Part shown: positions 1-8,275 of the stretch, one piece after another
Layout: every line of letters begins with the position of its first letter
Position numbering within the stretch: the first letter of the stretch is position 1
Source of the DNA: Vibrio ziniensis
Lineage (GTDB): Bacteria > Pseudomonadota > Gammaproteobacteria > Enterobacterales > Vibrionaceae
NCBI RefSeq assembly: GCF_011064285.1
Contig: NZ_CP049331.1
Coordinates: 2,480,001-2,544,000, forward strand
Direction of reading: 5' to 3'
Length of the DNA: 64,000 nt
Notes under the pieces: generated by a model
What the model saw: only the letters and a program-made list of their open reading frames with translations
Database searches by the model: none
Told to the model about the DNA's origin: nothing
Position numbers and translations under genes: made by a program

Positions 1-72
1 AGGTTTTGGTTTCTTGATCAACAAGCATTTGAGACAATAATAGTGTCTTTAACACTATCTATAGTTCCAAAT

Positions 73-1203
73 ATGAAAACTGAGCTTTCTCTACTTGATC
101 GCACACTAACACTTCATCGCTTCCCTTTTCGCAATAACGAGCTATTACAAGCTTGGGATGCTGGCGATGAATACCTAATCACGCATGTTGAAGAGCTAGC
201 CCTAACCTCATCAAAACGCATTTTGATTTTGAACGACTCATTTGGCGCACTCAGCTGCTGGTTTTCCGATCGACATGAAGTATTCATGATGAGTGATTCA
301 TATATTGCTCATAAAGCGACACTGGAAAACTTAAAACGTAACTCTTGCACTGACGTGACACTTCTCAACACCATGGATGAGATACCTAGCAACATCGATT
401 TGGTATTGATGCAAATTCCTAGGAACAATCGCCATCTGGTATGGATTCTAAGCAAACTTCGCCAATCAGTAGACGAAAAGTGCCCTATTATTTCTGTCAA
501 CAAAGCGAAAGAAATTCATTCTTCAACACTGCAATTATTTGAAAAATACTTAGGAGCCACTAAGACATCCCTTGCATGGAAAAAACATCGTTTAGTGTTC
601 TCTACTGCCGATTGCACACCAGTACAAAATGTTAGTGATGAAGTTGAATGGTCAGTCGAAAACGAAAACATGACGTTGGTAAATCTACCCAATGTCTATT
701 CTGGAGAAAGCTTAGACCAAGGTGCTCGCTTGTTGCTAGATCACTTGCCAAGTGATGATTTGCGAGATTTTATCGACTTAGGTTGTGGCAATGGCGTTTT
801 GTCAGTAAAACTGGCAAGACTCAACCCAAATGCTTCTATCACTTGTGTAGATGAGAGCTTCATGGCTGTTGAATCGGCCACAAGAAACCTCAAACAAAAT
901 TTACAAACACAGCGTGAAATAACTTATGTTGCAAACAATTGCTTAGATGAATTTGAAAGTGACAGTGCTTCGTTTATCGTATGCAACCCACCTTTCCATC
1001 AACAGAAAGCAATCACTGACCATATCGCATGGCAAATGTTCTGTGATTCAAAGCAAGTTCTTAAAAAAGGAGGCAAATTATTGGTTATCGGCAACCGTCA
1101 CCTCGGATACGATATAAAACTTGCTCGCCTGTTCAGTCACGCACAAGTAAAGACTGTCGCTAGCGACAAAAAATTTGTTATCTTACAGGCTACTAAGTCA
1201 TAA
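73..1203 (+). CDS. rlmG: 23S rRNA (guanine-N2)-methyltransferase RlmG
   Basis: Cytosolic SAM-dependent enzyme that methylates a 23S rRNA guanine at N2 (G1835 in E. coli). The C-terminal half carries the SAM motif FIDLGCGNG and the catalytic NPPF motif (VCNPPFHQ) of the RsmC/RlmG class. The N-terminal half is the degenerate duplicated methyltransferase-like domain. An in-frame GTG lies at 43, but the ATG at 73 is preferred: it gives 376 aa, close to the E. coli length, and puts the conserved L-x-RFP...LQAWDAGDEYL segment near the N-terminus. No strong ribosome site is visible before either start. A short stop-to-start gap of about 40 bp separates it from the lipoprotein gene downstream. Confidence 0.93.
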   Translation: MKTELSLLDRTLTLHRFPFRNNELLQAWDAGDEYLITHVEELALTSSKRILILNDSFGALSCWFSDRHEVFMMSDSYIAHKATLENLKRNSCTDVTLLNTMDEIPSNIDLVLMQIPRNNRHLVWILSKLRQSVDEKCPIISVNKAKEIHSSTLQLFEKYLGATKTSLAWKKHRLVFSTADCTPVQNVSDEVEWSVENENMTLVNLPNVYSGESLDQGARLLLDHLPSDDLRDFIDLGCGNGVLSVKLARLNPNASITCVDESFMAVESATRNLKQNLQTQREITYVANNCLDEFESDSASFIVCNPPFHQQKAITDHIAWQMFCDSKQVLKKGGKLLVIGNRHLGYDIKLARLFSHAQVKTVASDKKFVILQATKS

Positions 1204-1242
1204 GCATGTTCAATGCATGCCACAATAATGAAAGGACTAACC

Positions 1243-1818
1243 ATGAAAAAACTGTTTATCGCAGTTTCTATAGCTTTATTGTCAGCTTGCTCTGCACCTC
1301 AACAACAGCAAGTGAATTTTACCCCTCAAGCTGTTATGAGTAACAGCGATATTGTGACTAACAGCAAATTTACTTTGGTCAGTAAAGACGTTCGCTCTGC
1401 ACAATATGTTGCGTTAGTTGATAGTGGCCACAACAACATTGAACCAGTTCATGCAAGACAAAACGTTCGAATTGCATTAGAAAATGCGCTAGCAAGTCAG
1501 TTTGATTCTCAAGGTTTTACCATTACGGTTAACAGTGAAAATACCATTACTCTCGAAATTCAAGAGTCTTTAGTTACCGTGACTCAATCCGCTTTGGAAA
1601 ATGAGATGAAGGGTAAAGTATTAATACAACTAACCGCAGAAACACCAAAAGGTAAGCTGGTCAAAAGCTATACTGGCACAGCCAATCGAACCAGTGCATT
1701 TAGTGCATCTACACAGGAAATAGAGCAAGTCCTAAACGATGTGATTAATCTGGTGCTGAAAGACATCGCAAACGATGCTGAACTACAAAACTACATGAAG
1801 GAACGTTTCCATGATTAA
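1243..1818 (+). CDS. yajG: YajG-family lipoprotein
   Basis: A predicted outer- or inner-membrane lipoprotein of 191 aa. The start at 1243 is chosen because AAAGGA lies 7 bp before it and it begins directly with a lipoprotein signal (MKKLFIAVSIALLSAC). The lipobox is LLSAC, with the cysteine as acylation site. The mature part resembles the YajG family, whose biochemical role is not established. In E. coli yajG lies next to ampG, and here ampG follows two genes later, supporting the call. The last codons overlap the start of the cyclophilin gene by 8 bp (ATGATTAA), so translation is probably coupled. Confidence 0.82.
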   Translation: MKKLFIAVSIALLSACSAPQQQQVNFTPQAVMSNSDIVTNSKFTLVSKDVRSAQYVALVDSGHNNIEPVHARQNVRIALENALASQFDSQGFTITVNSENTITLEIQESLVTVTQSALENEMKGKVLIQLTAETPKGKLVKSYTGTANRTSAFSASTQEIEQVLNDVINLVLKDIANDAELQNYMKERFHD

Positions 1819-2359
1819 TAAATGGTTAGTCGCGCTCACCCTGACTGCAAGTGGCTTTGCTTGGGCAGGACCTAAAGTTGAGCTAGAAACTTCGTTAGGT
1901 GCATTCACAATAGAACTGAATGAAGAGCAAGCTCCAATCAGTTCAGCAAACTTCATTCGCTATGTTGAAGATGGTAGCTATGTCGGTACTATTTTCCACC
2001 GCATCATCCCTGGTTTTATGGCTCAAGGTGGTGGTTTCGATAGCAATATGAAGCAAATCAATACCTATGCTCCAATCAAAAATGAAGCTAACAACGGTTT
2101 AGGTAACAACACAGCAACGATTGCGATGGCTCGTACTAACGATCCAAACTCTGCCACACGTCAGTTCTACATCAACCTTGTTGATAACGACTTTCTGAAC
2201 TACGGCCAACGTTCACCGGGCTACGCTGTATTTGGTAAGGTGACTCAGGGGTTTGAAGTTATTCAAAAAATGGCCGAGCAACCAACGCGCAATTTTGGCC
2301 GCATGAGCGATGTCCCTGTAACACCGATCGTCATCACTAAAGCCACTCTGATTAAATAA
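1811..2359 (+). CDS. periplasmic cyclophilin-type peptidyl-prolyl cis-trans isomerase
   Basis: Catalyses cis-trans isomerisation of Xaa-Pro bonds, probably in the periplasm. Residues 1-19 form a signal peptide ending FAWA. The cyclophilin fold is evident from FHRIIPGFMAQGGG (catalytic Arg in HRIIPGF), TIAMARTNDPNSATRQFYI and the C-terminal GYAVFGKV segment. At 182 aa with a leader it resembles PpiA (exported) more than cytosolic PpiB, but a short E. coli-style symbol is not assigned because the two families are close. It overlaps the preceding lipoprotein gene by 8 bp and is followed by a strong terminator, so it closes this small operon. Confidence 0.92.
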   Translation: MINKWLVALTLTASGFAWAGPKVELETSLGAFTIELNEEQAPISSANFIRYVEDGSYVGTIFHRIIPGFMAQGGGFDSNMKQINTYAPIKNEANNGLGNNTATIAMARTNDPNSATRQFYINLVDNDFLNYGQRSPGYAVFGKVTQGFEVIQKMAEQPTRNFGRMSDVPVTPIVITKATLIK

Positions 2360-2366
2360 CACTGAA

Positions 2367-2393
2367 AGCTCCGATTTATTCGGAGCTCTTTTT
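2367..2393 (+). terminator. rho-independent terminator after the cyclophilin gene
   Basis: Perfect 8-bp stem AGCTCCGA / TCGGAGCT (2367-2374 and 2380-2387) with a 5-nt loop, followed by CTTTTT. It lies between the cyclophilin stop codon and ampG, so ampG probably has its own promoter or depends on read-through. Confidence 0.88.
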
Positions 2394-2410
2394 CCGGCAA
2401 GGAAATATCA

Positions 2411-3796
2411 ATGCAACAACAAAATCAATCACCCTCTTGGAAGGAAACGATCCGCAGCTATTTCGATAAGCGTTTGCTTTGGGTAATGATGCTAGGATGC
2501 TCCAGCGGTTTTCCTTGGGTATTGATTGGCTCAAACATGTCCGGTTGGCTGAAAGATGCAGGCTTAACTCGCAGCGCAATTGGTTACTTTGGTAGTGTGT
2601 TTGCTGTCTATGCGATCAACTTTTTGTGGGCTCCAGCCGTTGACCGTATTCGATTACCAATCCTGCACTCTTTGCTTGGGCAGCGCCGTAGCTGGATATT
2701 GCTGTGTCAGGTACTGATCTTAATCTGTACCTTATTGATTGCAGGTGTTAACCCAGCAACAAACCTAATGCTAACATCAATGCTGGCATTAGGTATTGCT
2801 ATCGCTTCTGCTACTCAGGATATTGCGGTAGATGCATTCCGTATCGATACATTTCCAAAAACTGAATCCAACAAACTACCACAAGCATCTGCTATGGCGG
2901 TGATTGGTTGGTGGACAGGTTATTCGGTTCCCGGCTATCTGGCATTTATCAACGCAGACTCAATGGGCTGGAATGGCGTTTACTACGGAATGGCCGCTAT
3001 TGTTGGTGTGTTAATTCTATTTACTCTTTTAGTTGGAGAGCCTCAAACCAACCGTGAAGCACTACAGAAGCAAGCTGAGCGGCGACACAATAAAGTGGTG
3101 AATTCAAAGATCTTAGCTTGGTTGAGTGTAACCGTACTAGAACCATTTATTGATTTCTTCCGTCGTAACGGCACTTCAGTCGCGATTACACTGCTGTTGT
3201 TCGTGTTCCTATTTAAAATTGGTGAAGCGTTCCTTGGCAGAATGTCTATCGCTTTTTACAAAGAGATTGGTTTCAGCAACGAACAGATTGGCTATTACTC
3301 CAAACTGATTGGTTGGGGTATAACTATGCTGTTTACCTTACTCGGCAGTATGGTCAACGTACGCTTTGGAATTGTGCGTGGATTGATGATTGGCGGTATC
3401 GCCATGTCAGCCAGTAACTTAATGTTCTCCTGGATTGCACAAGTCGGTCCAAACGAACACCTGTTCTTGGCCACCATTATTGTTGATAACTTCACAACAG
3501 CATTCTCCACGGTAGCCTTTGTCTCCTTCTTAACCGTGATGACAGGGCAAGCGTTCTCAGCAACCCAGTATGCCCTGCTCGCTTCATTAGGTAATTTCGG
3601 ACGTACAACTTTGGCTTCATTCAGCGGTGAACTTGCCGACTATCTCAATAACTGGTCACTGTTCTTTGTGTTGACCGCGTTAATGGTGATACCAAGTTTG
3701 ATTATGCTTTACACGCTACGCCATTACTTTACGGACTTATTGAACAAAGCCAAAGATCACAAAGAAGAGTTAGTAGAAGATAAGATCGTTGAATAA
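2411..3796 (+). CDS. ampG: AmpG muropeptide permease (MFS)
   Basis: Inner-membrane permease that imports anhydro-muropeptides (GlcNAc-anhydroMurNAc peptides) for cell-wall recycling. In many Gram-negatives this also feeds AmpR-controlled beta-lactamase induction. The 461-aa protein has about 12-14 hydrophobic segments, with typical early AmpG features: a LLWVMMLGCSSGFPWVLIG first helix and the conserved SATQDIAVDAFRID segment around residues 135-155. A ribosome site AAGGAAA lies just before the ATG. Context (yajG and ampG neighbours) matches the enteric gene order. It ends in a bidirectional terminator shared with the convergent transporter gene. Confidence 0.94.
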   Translation: MQQQNQSPSWKETIRSYFDKRLLWVMMLGCSSGFPWVLIGSNMSGWLKDAGLTRSAIGYFGSVFAVYAINFLWAPAVDRIRLPILHSLLGQRRSWILLCQVLILICTLLIAGVNPATNLMLTSMLALGIAIASATQDIAVDAFRIDTFPKTESNKLPQASAMAVIGWWTGYSVPGYLAFINADSMGWNGVYYGMAAIVGVLILFTLLVGEPQTNREALQKQAERRHNKVVNSKILAWLSVTVLEPFIDFFRRNGTSVAITLLLFVFLFKIGEAFLGRMSIAFYKEIGFSNEQIGYYSKLIGWGITMLFTLLGSMVNVRFGIVRGLMIGGIAMSASNLMFSWIAQVGPNEHLFLATIIVDNFTTAFSTVAFVSFLTVMTGQAFSATQYALLASLGNFGRTTLASFSGELADYLNNWSLFFVLTALMVIPSLIMLYTLRHYFTDLLNKAKDHKEELVEDKIVE

Positions 3797-3804
3797 GAGC
3801 AGCT

Positions 3805-3846
3805 AAAAAACGAAGAGGGAACCATACGGTTCCCTCTTCGTTTATG
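3805..3846. terminator. bidirectional terminator between ampG and the DHA2 transporter gene
   Basis: Perfect 13-bp inverted repeat CGAAGAGGGAACC (3811-3823) / GGTTCCCTCTTCG (3828-3840) with a 4-nt loop. On the minus strand it is followed by six T (from AAAAAA at 3805-3810), on the plus strand by TTTAT. It serves the two convergent genes. Confidence 0.9.
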
Positions 3847-5263
3847 CATAGTCATCTAAGTGAATTCGTGGTGCTCTTGCTGCATTTACCGCACAGATAA
3901 GCGCAAGCGCTCCTGCCAGTAAGAAGCCAGTCTGAAAAGCATTAAAAATTACTGGCTGAGGCGTATTGAGCAGTTCACTGAGTGAACCTTCCGCACTGAA
4001 ATTTGGAATCAGTGAATAAATTAAAGTACCGAACACAGCTGTCCCAACCGATGCCCCCACAGAGCGGCTTAATGATCCCATGGATGTAATTCGACCTAAG
4101 TTTTCTTTTCCTGCGATAGTTTGAATTTGCAACTGAGTTGATGGCATAACAGTTCCAAACCCCAGACCACATAAACAGCCAAATGCGCTGACAGCGTAAG
4201 GTCCAAGATCGAACATAGCTAGTGAGAAAAACGCCATGCTACTTAAGGACATACCAATAACAGGTAACCACTTAGGTACAGCGGTTTTCGCTATAACTTT
4301 GCCCGTAATATAAGAGCCGCTGATCATTCCTGCCGATAAAGGCATTAACAGTAGACCAGCGGTTGCAGGCGAAGTATTTAACCCAACCTGAAGAAATATC
4401 GGTAAGAAAAACACCAGTGAAAACAGACACGCAGCAAAAAAGAAAGTGGAAGTAAGAGGAATATAAATTTCTTTTTGTACCAACAAACGCAAAGGAAGAA
4501 AGGAATGAGAAACCTTTTTTTGTTGCACCATAAACATCACTAACAGCACAACAAACACCGCCAGTAACACAAAGCTAGTTAATGAGCTCCAAGAAAAATA
4601 ATGCCCACCAGCAGACAACCAGTAAATAATCGTAGTCATCATAGTTGGAAATAGAATCAGCCCTAAGAAATCGATCGGTTTCTTTTCTACTTTATGGCTG
4701 ACTTGCTGTAGTTTAGCTAAACGATAAAGTGCAAACGCTATCAGCGGTAAATTGAACCAAAACAGCCAATGCCAAGTTAAGTAAGTCACCACAACACCGC
4801 CAAGCACAGGACCACAGATACTGGATAAAGCAAACAAAGAGGCAAAATAACCTTGAAACTTCGCTCTTTGTCTAGGTGGAACATATTCACTAATCAACGC
4901 TTGGGATAGGCTCATCAAACCACCACTCCCTAATCCCTGAACGATCCGGCCAAACACTAAGCCATTCATACTAGTCGCTAATGCACATACAACAGAGCCA
5001 ACTGCAAAAATGCTCAGCGCAACCATCAGCATTTTTTTACGACCATACTGATCGCCAAGCCAGCCATACACAGGCACAGATGCCGCTCCTGCAAGCATAT
5101 AACCGATAGCGATCCACGATGAAAGTTGAATATTACCTAAATCTCTCACCATGACAGGTGTTGCTGTAGCTAACAACGTCTGATCAATCGCAGCCAAGAA
5201 CATAGGCAAAAAAACGGTGGTAAAGATGGTTAGAAAAGTTTTCTTATCTATCGGTTCCGCCAT
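3842..5263 (-). CDS. MFS drug/proton antiporter, DHA2 (EmrB/QacA-like) family
   Basis: Predicted 14-helix inner-membrane exporter of 473 aa. Motif A of the major facilitator superfamily is visible (GWLGDQYGRKKML), as is the motif C-like GPVLGG segment around residues 145-150; the acidic residue in helix 1 (LAAIDQTLLATATP) is typical of DHA2 multidrug pumps. The start at 5263 (MAEPIDKK) is preferred over an in-frame ATG 39 bp upstream because AAGG lies at the right distance. No EmrA-like adaptor or regulator gene adjoins it, so it may act alone. Substrate cannot be read from sequence. Confidence 0.88.
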   Translation of the reverse strand: MAEPIDKKTFLTIFTTVFLPMFLAAIDQTLLATATPVMVRDLGNIQLSSWIAIGYMLAGAASVPVYGWLGDQYGRKKMLMVALSIFAVGSVVCALATSMNGLVFGRIVQGLGSGGLMSLSQALISEYVPPRQRAKFQGYFASLFALSSICGPVLGGVVVTYLTWHWLFWFNLPLIAFALYRLAKLQQVSHKVEKKPIDFLGLILFPTMMTTIIYWLSAGGHYFSWSSLTSFVLLAVFVVLLVMFMVQQKKVSHSFLPLRLLVQKEIYIPLTSTFFFAACLFSLVFFLPIFLQVGLNTSPATAGLLLMPLSAGMISGSYITGKVIAKTAVPKWLPVIGMSLSSMAFFSLAMFDLGPYAVSAFGCLCGLGFGTVMPSTQLQIQTIAGKENLGRITSMGSLSRSVGASVGTAVFGTLIYSLIPNFSAEGSLSELLNTPQPVIFNAFQTGFLLAGALALICAVNAARAPRIHLDDYA

Positions 5264-5877
5264 GGTAATCCTTAATTCAGAAAAGATGGCAACATCATAC
5301 ACTGAAATAGTGTTTTCTTAATCCACAAGAACCTTGAAACCTAACATTCCTTATTTGGTATAAACCTCTGTGCTAAAAAGATTAAATCGACAAAATCAAT
5401 ATAAAACACTTGTCAGAAACCACTTTTAATGAACATAAAATTAGTTATTAGACGATGATTAATTTGGGAGTAAAGATTACTTAACTAGAATTGGTTAATA
5501 AATAACAATGAGACAATAAAACCATAAGACACAAGGCATAGAAAACCAGTTGAATACCAATAACTGTTCAGAAAAGTTCTTGCAACACCTCATCTTACTC
5601 AAATTTAGTCACAATCACTGTTTATTTAATAATCAGCTTTAAAATACAAAATAGATAAATTTAAAGTGACAAAAATCACACTTAAATTGCAATAAAATGA
5701 AACGTAAAAATAGTTCATTTTTTATTTAAATTAATTAGATCTAACTCACAAAATACATTCACTTTTGCAACTTTTCTCACTTTCATTCGAGATTTAAATC
5801 GCTATTATTCTTAAAAATTGAACAAGCGGTAATCAAACCGTTCTTGAATTGATACAAAACATAGAGAGTTTCCCCTT
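5264..5877. other. AT-rich intergenic region between the divergent transporter gene and ompK
   Basis: About 610 bp with no convincing ORF. It must hold the promoters of both divergent genes. The only specific site I can support is a CRP-like palindrome at 5661-5684. TTGCAA-like words near 5687 and 5765 could be CytR half-sites but are too short to call. The segment 5400-5800 is strongly AT-rich, as is common upstream of highly expressed porin genes. Confidence 0.6.
5661..5684. promoter_or_regulatory. candidate CRP-cAMP site upstream of ompK
   Basis: Core GTGA (5666-5669), 6-nt spacer, TCAC (5676-5679), flanked by A/T (AAAGTGA...TCACACT), which fits the CRP consensus TGTGA-N6-TCACA with one end mismatch. 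It lies about 200 bp before ompK. The E. coli nucleoside channel gene tsx is CRP-controlled, so the location makes sense; binding itself is inferred. Confidence 0.55.
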
Positions 5878-6675
5878 ATGCGTAAATCACTTCTTACTCT
5901 TGGTCTATTAGCGGCAATTTCTGCTCCAGTTATGGCTGCTGATTACTCAGATGGCGACATCCACAAAAACGATTACAAGTGGCTACAATTTAACTTAATG
6001 GGTGCTTTCGATGAGCTTCCTGGTGAATCTAGCCATGACTATCTAGAGATGGAATTTGGCGGTCGCTCAGGCATTTTTGACCTATACGGTTATGTTGATA
6101 TTTTCAACCTAGCTAGCGACCCTGGCAGTGATAAAGATAGTGCAGACAGCAAAATTTTTATGAAATTTGCTCCACGCATGTCTCTAGATGCTCTAACTGG
6201 TAAAGATCTTTCATTTGGTCCTGTTCAAGAGCTATACGTAGCTTCACTTATTGAATGGGATGGTGCTAACGGTAGCACAAACAACCAAAAAATCGGTCTA
6301 GGTTCTGATGTCATGGTTCCTTGGTTAGGCAAAGTAGGTATGAACCTGTACAGTACTTACGATGGTAACGCAAAAGACTGGAACGGCTACCACTTTGCTA
6401 TGAACTGGTTCAAACCTTTCTTCTTCTTCGAAAACGGTTCATTTGTCTCTTACCAAGGTTACATTGATTACCAATTTGCTATGAACGATGACGTGAAAGA
6501 GCTTAACACAACTAATGGTGGTGCTATGTTCAACGGTATCTACTGGCACTCAGATCGTTTCGCTCTAGGCTACGGTCTAAAAGGCTACAAAGATGTATAC
6601 GGTCTTAAAGACGGCGGTTGGGCTGGTAAAACAACTGGCTTTAGCCACTACGTCGCAGCAACTTATAAGTTCTAA
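5878..6675 (+). CDS. ompK: OmpK, nucleoside-specific outer-membrane channel (Tsx-like)
   Basis: Outer-membrane beta-barrel of the Tsx/OmpK family. In vibrios OmpK is the receptor of the broad-host-range phage KVP40, and the family transports nucleosides. The 265-aa product has a signal peptide of about 20 residues (MRKSLLTLGLLAAISAPVMA) and a mature part rich in alternating aromatic strands, ending in the outer-membrane signature of a terminal aromatic residue (VAATYKF). The sequence segments HKNDYKWLQFNLMGAFDE and YLEMEFGGRSGIFDLYGY are typical of OmpK. It is monocistronic with its own terminator. Function fits the inner-membrane nucleoside transporter and deo operon at the far end of the window. 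Confidence 0.93.
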   Translation: MRKSLLTLGLLAAISAPVMAADYSDGDIHKNDYKWLQFNLMGAFDELPGESSHDYLEMEFGGRSGIFDLYGYVDIFNLASDPGSDKDSADSKIFMKFAPRMSLDALTGKDLSFGPVQELYVASLIEWDGANGSTNNQKIGLGSDVMVPWLGKVGMNLYSTYDGNAKDWNGYHFAMNWFKPFFFFENGSFVSYQGYIDYQFAMNDDVKELNTTNGGAMFNGIYWHSDRFALGYGLKGYKDVYGLKDGGWAGKTTGFSHYVAATYKF

Positions 6676-6694
6676 TATTTAAAGTATAAATTGC

Positions 6695-6725
6695 TTAAAA
6701 GGCGCCAATTGGCGCCTTTTTTATT
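6695..6725 (+). terminator. ompK terminator
   Basis: Perfect 24-nt palindrome AAAAGGCGCCAA/TTGGCGCCTTTT (6697-6720) followed by more T residues. Very GC-rich stem core, immediately after ompK. Confidence 0.88.
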
Positions 6726-6789
6726 GCTTTCCCGTCTCTGCTCATTATCCTTAGCTTCAGACATTAACTGACTGCAGTTTAAGGAAACT

Positions 6790-7683
6790 ATGAATATCGT
6801 CATTGTTGGTCCAGGAGCCGTTGGCAGTCTGTGGGCATGCAAACTCCATCAGGCAGGGCATAGTGTTTCCTTGTGGGGAACACAAACTTCTCAACAATGG
6901 AAACTGGCTATTGATGACCTTCCTGAAACTGTGTTTGCCTACAACCAGCAACAAGATCTTATAAATGCCGATCTTCTATTAGTCACAGTAAAAGCGTGGC
7001 AAGTCAAAGCGGCACTTACTCCTCTTCTTAGAGATATAAGTAAAGACGCCATTCTTCTGTTTATGCACAATGGAATGGGGGCTGTTGATGAGATTGCCGA
7101 GCTGATATCCGCATACCCAACCGTCATCGCCACCACAACACATGGCGCGCTAAAAACGTGTGCCCATCATGTAAAGCATACTGGAGTTGGGCAAACTCAA
7201 CTTGGCGCATACAACTCAAAGGGGGAACAATGTACCTTTTTGGTTGACGTGTTTAATCATGCTTTGCCTTCGGTAAGTTGGAATCCAGATATACAACATG
7301 CACTGTGGAACAAATTAGCCATCAATTGCGCTATTAATCCACTCACCGCTATTCATCAATGCCTCAACGGAACGTTGGCTGAAGAGCGATTTCGCCCAAC
7401 ACTAAATGCCATTATTGGTGAGTTGGTTGCAGTAATGAAATCGGAGCAAATTCCGGTCGAGCAAAATCAGCTGATAACTACCGTAAACAATGTTATTCAA
7501 GCAACCTCAACCAATAAGTCGTCCATGCATCAAGATATTTTCTATCATCGCCAAACCGAGATAGACTTTATTACAGGCTACCTTGTACGTAAGGCTCAGC
7601 AGCATAACATCAATGTGCCAACTAATATTGAGCTGTACAAGCAAATCAAATTATTAGAACAAAACGGAAAACACCATGACTAA
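6790..7683 (+). CDS. panE: 2-dehydropantoate 2-reductase (ketopantoate reductase)
   Basis: NADPH-dependent reduction of ketopantoate to pantoate in coenzyme A biosynthesis; cytosolic. The N-terminal Rossmann motif is VGPGAVGSLWACKL. The catalytic lysine sits in WNKLAINCAINPLTA and the substrate-binding glutamate region in HRQTEIDFITGYLV, both hallmarks of PanE. At 297 aa it is of normal length. The end overlaps yajL by 8 bp (ATGACTAA), implying coupled translation. The same pair occurs, adjacent, in E. coli. Confidence 0.94.
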   Translation: MNIVIVGPGAVGSLWACKLHQAGHSVSLWGTQTSQQWKLAIDDLPETVFAYNQQQDLINADLLLVTVKAWQVKAALTPLLRDISKDAILLFMHNGMGAVDEIAELISAYPTVIATTTHGALKTCAHHVKHTGVGQTQLGAYNSKGEQCTFLVDVFNHALPSVSWNPDIQHALWNKLAINCAINPLTAIHQCLNGTLAEERFRPTLNAIIGELVAVMKSEQIPVEQNQLITTVNNVIQATSTNKSSMHQDIFYHRQTEIDFITGYLVRKAQQHNINVPTNIELYKQIKLLEQNGKHHD

Positions 7684-8275
7684 ACGCATACTCGTTCCAA
7701 TCGCTCCGGGTACGGAGGAAATGGAAGCTGTAACCATCATTGATATTCTGGTACGTGCTGGTTATCAGGTAGTGGTTGCAAGCGCAGATTTTGAAGGCAA
7801 CTTAACCATGAAAGCCTCTCGTGGTGTAACCTTAACTGCTGATTGCAAGTTAGTTGATATCGCAGATGAAGAGTTTGATGCTGTGGTTCTTCCGGGGGGC
7901 GTAAAAGGCTCAGAAAACTTTCGAGACAGCACGGTCTTAATTGAAATTATCAAACAACAAAAATATGACGGACGTTTAGTAGCCGCTATCTGCGCAGCTC
8001 CTGCTGTGGTTTTGAACCATCATGACCTATTTCCGGGCGCGCTGATGACAGGACATCCGAATTTCAAACATCACATTCCTGAAGATTTATGGCGTAACCG
8101 TCGCGTAACTTACGATGTGAACAATAATCTGCTCACCAGCCAGGGGCCAGGCTCTGCCTTAGAGTTCTCTATTGAGATCATTGCTCTACTTTCTGGCAAA
8201 ACTTTAGCTCGAGAAATTGCGCTGCCTATGGTTCCAGTACCACAACTGAATTATGAAAAATACGGTGAGGCGTAA
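7676..8275 (+). CDS. yajL: YajL, DJ-1/PfpI-family chaperone/deglycase-like protein
   Basis: Member of the DJ-1 superfamily, which protects proteins and possibly nucleotides from oxidative and glyoxal damage; the precise activity (deglycase, glyoxalase or chaperone) is debated. The reactive cysteine is Cys106 in AAICAAP, the same position as in human DJ-1, and the conserved acidic residue lies in PGTEEMEA (residues 11-18). The product is 199 aa. It is sandwiched between panE (8-bp overlap) and csdA, whose ATG directly follows the TAA stop, so the three are probably co-transcribed. Confidence 0.93.
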   Translation: MTKRILVPIAPGTEEMEAVTIIDILVRAGYQVVVASADFEGNLTMKASRGVTLTADCKLVDIADEEFDAVVLPGGVKGSENFRDSTVLIEIIKQQKYDGRLVAAICAAPAVVLNHHDLFPGALMTGHPNFKHHIPEDLWRNRRVTYDVNNNLLTSQGPGSALEFSIEIIALLSGKTLAREIALPMVPVPQLNYEKYGEA

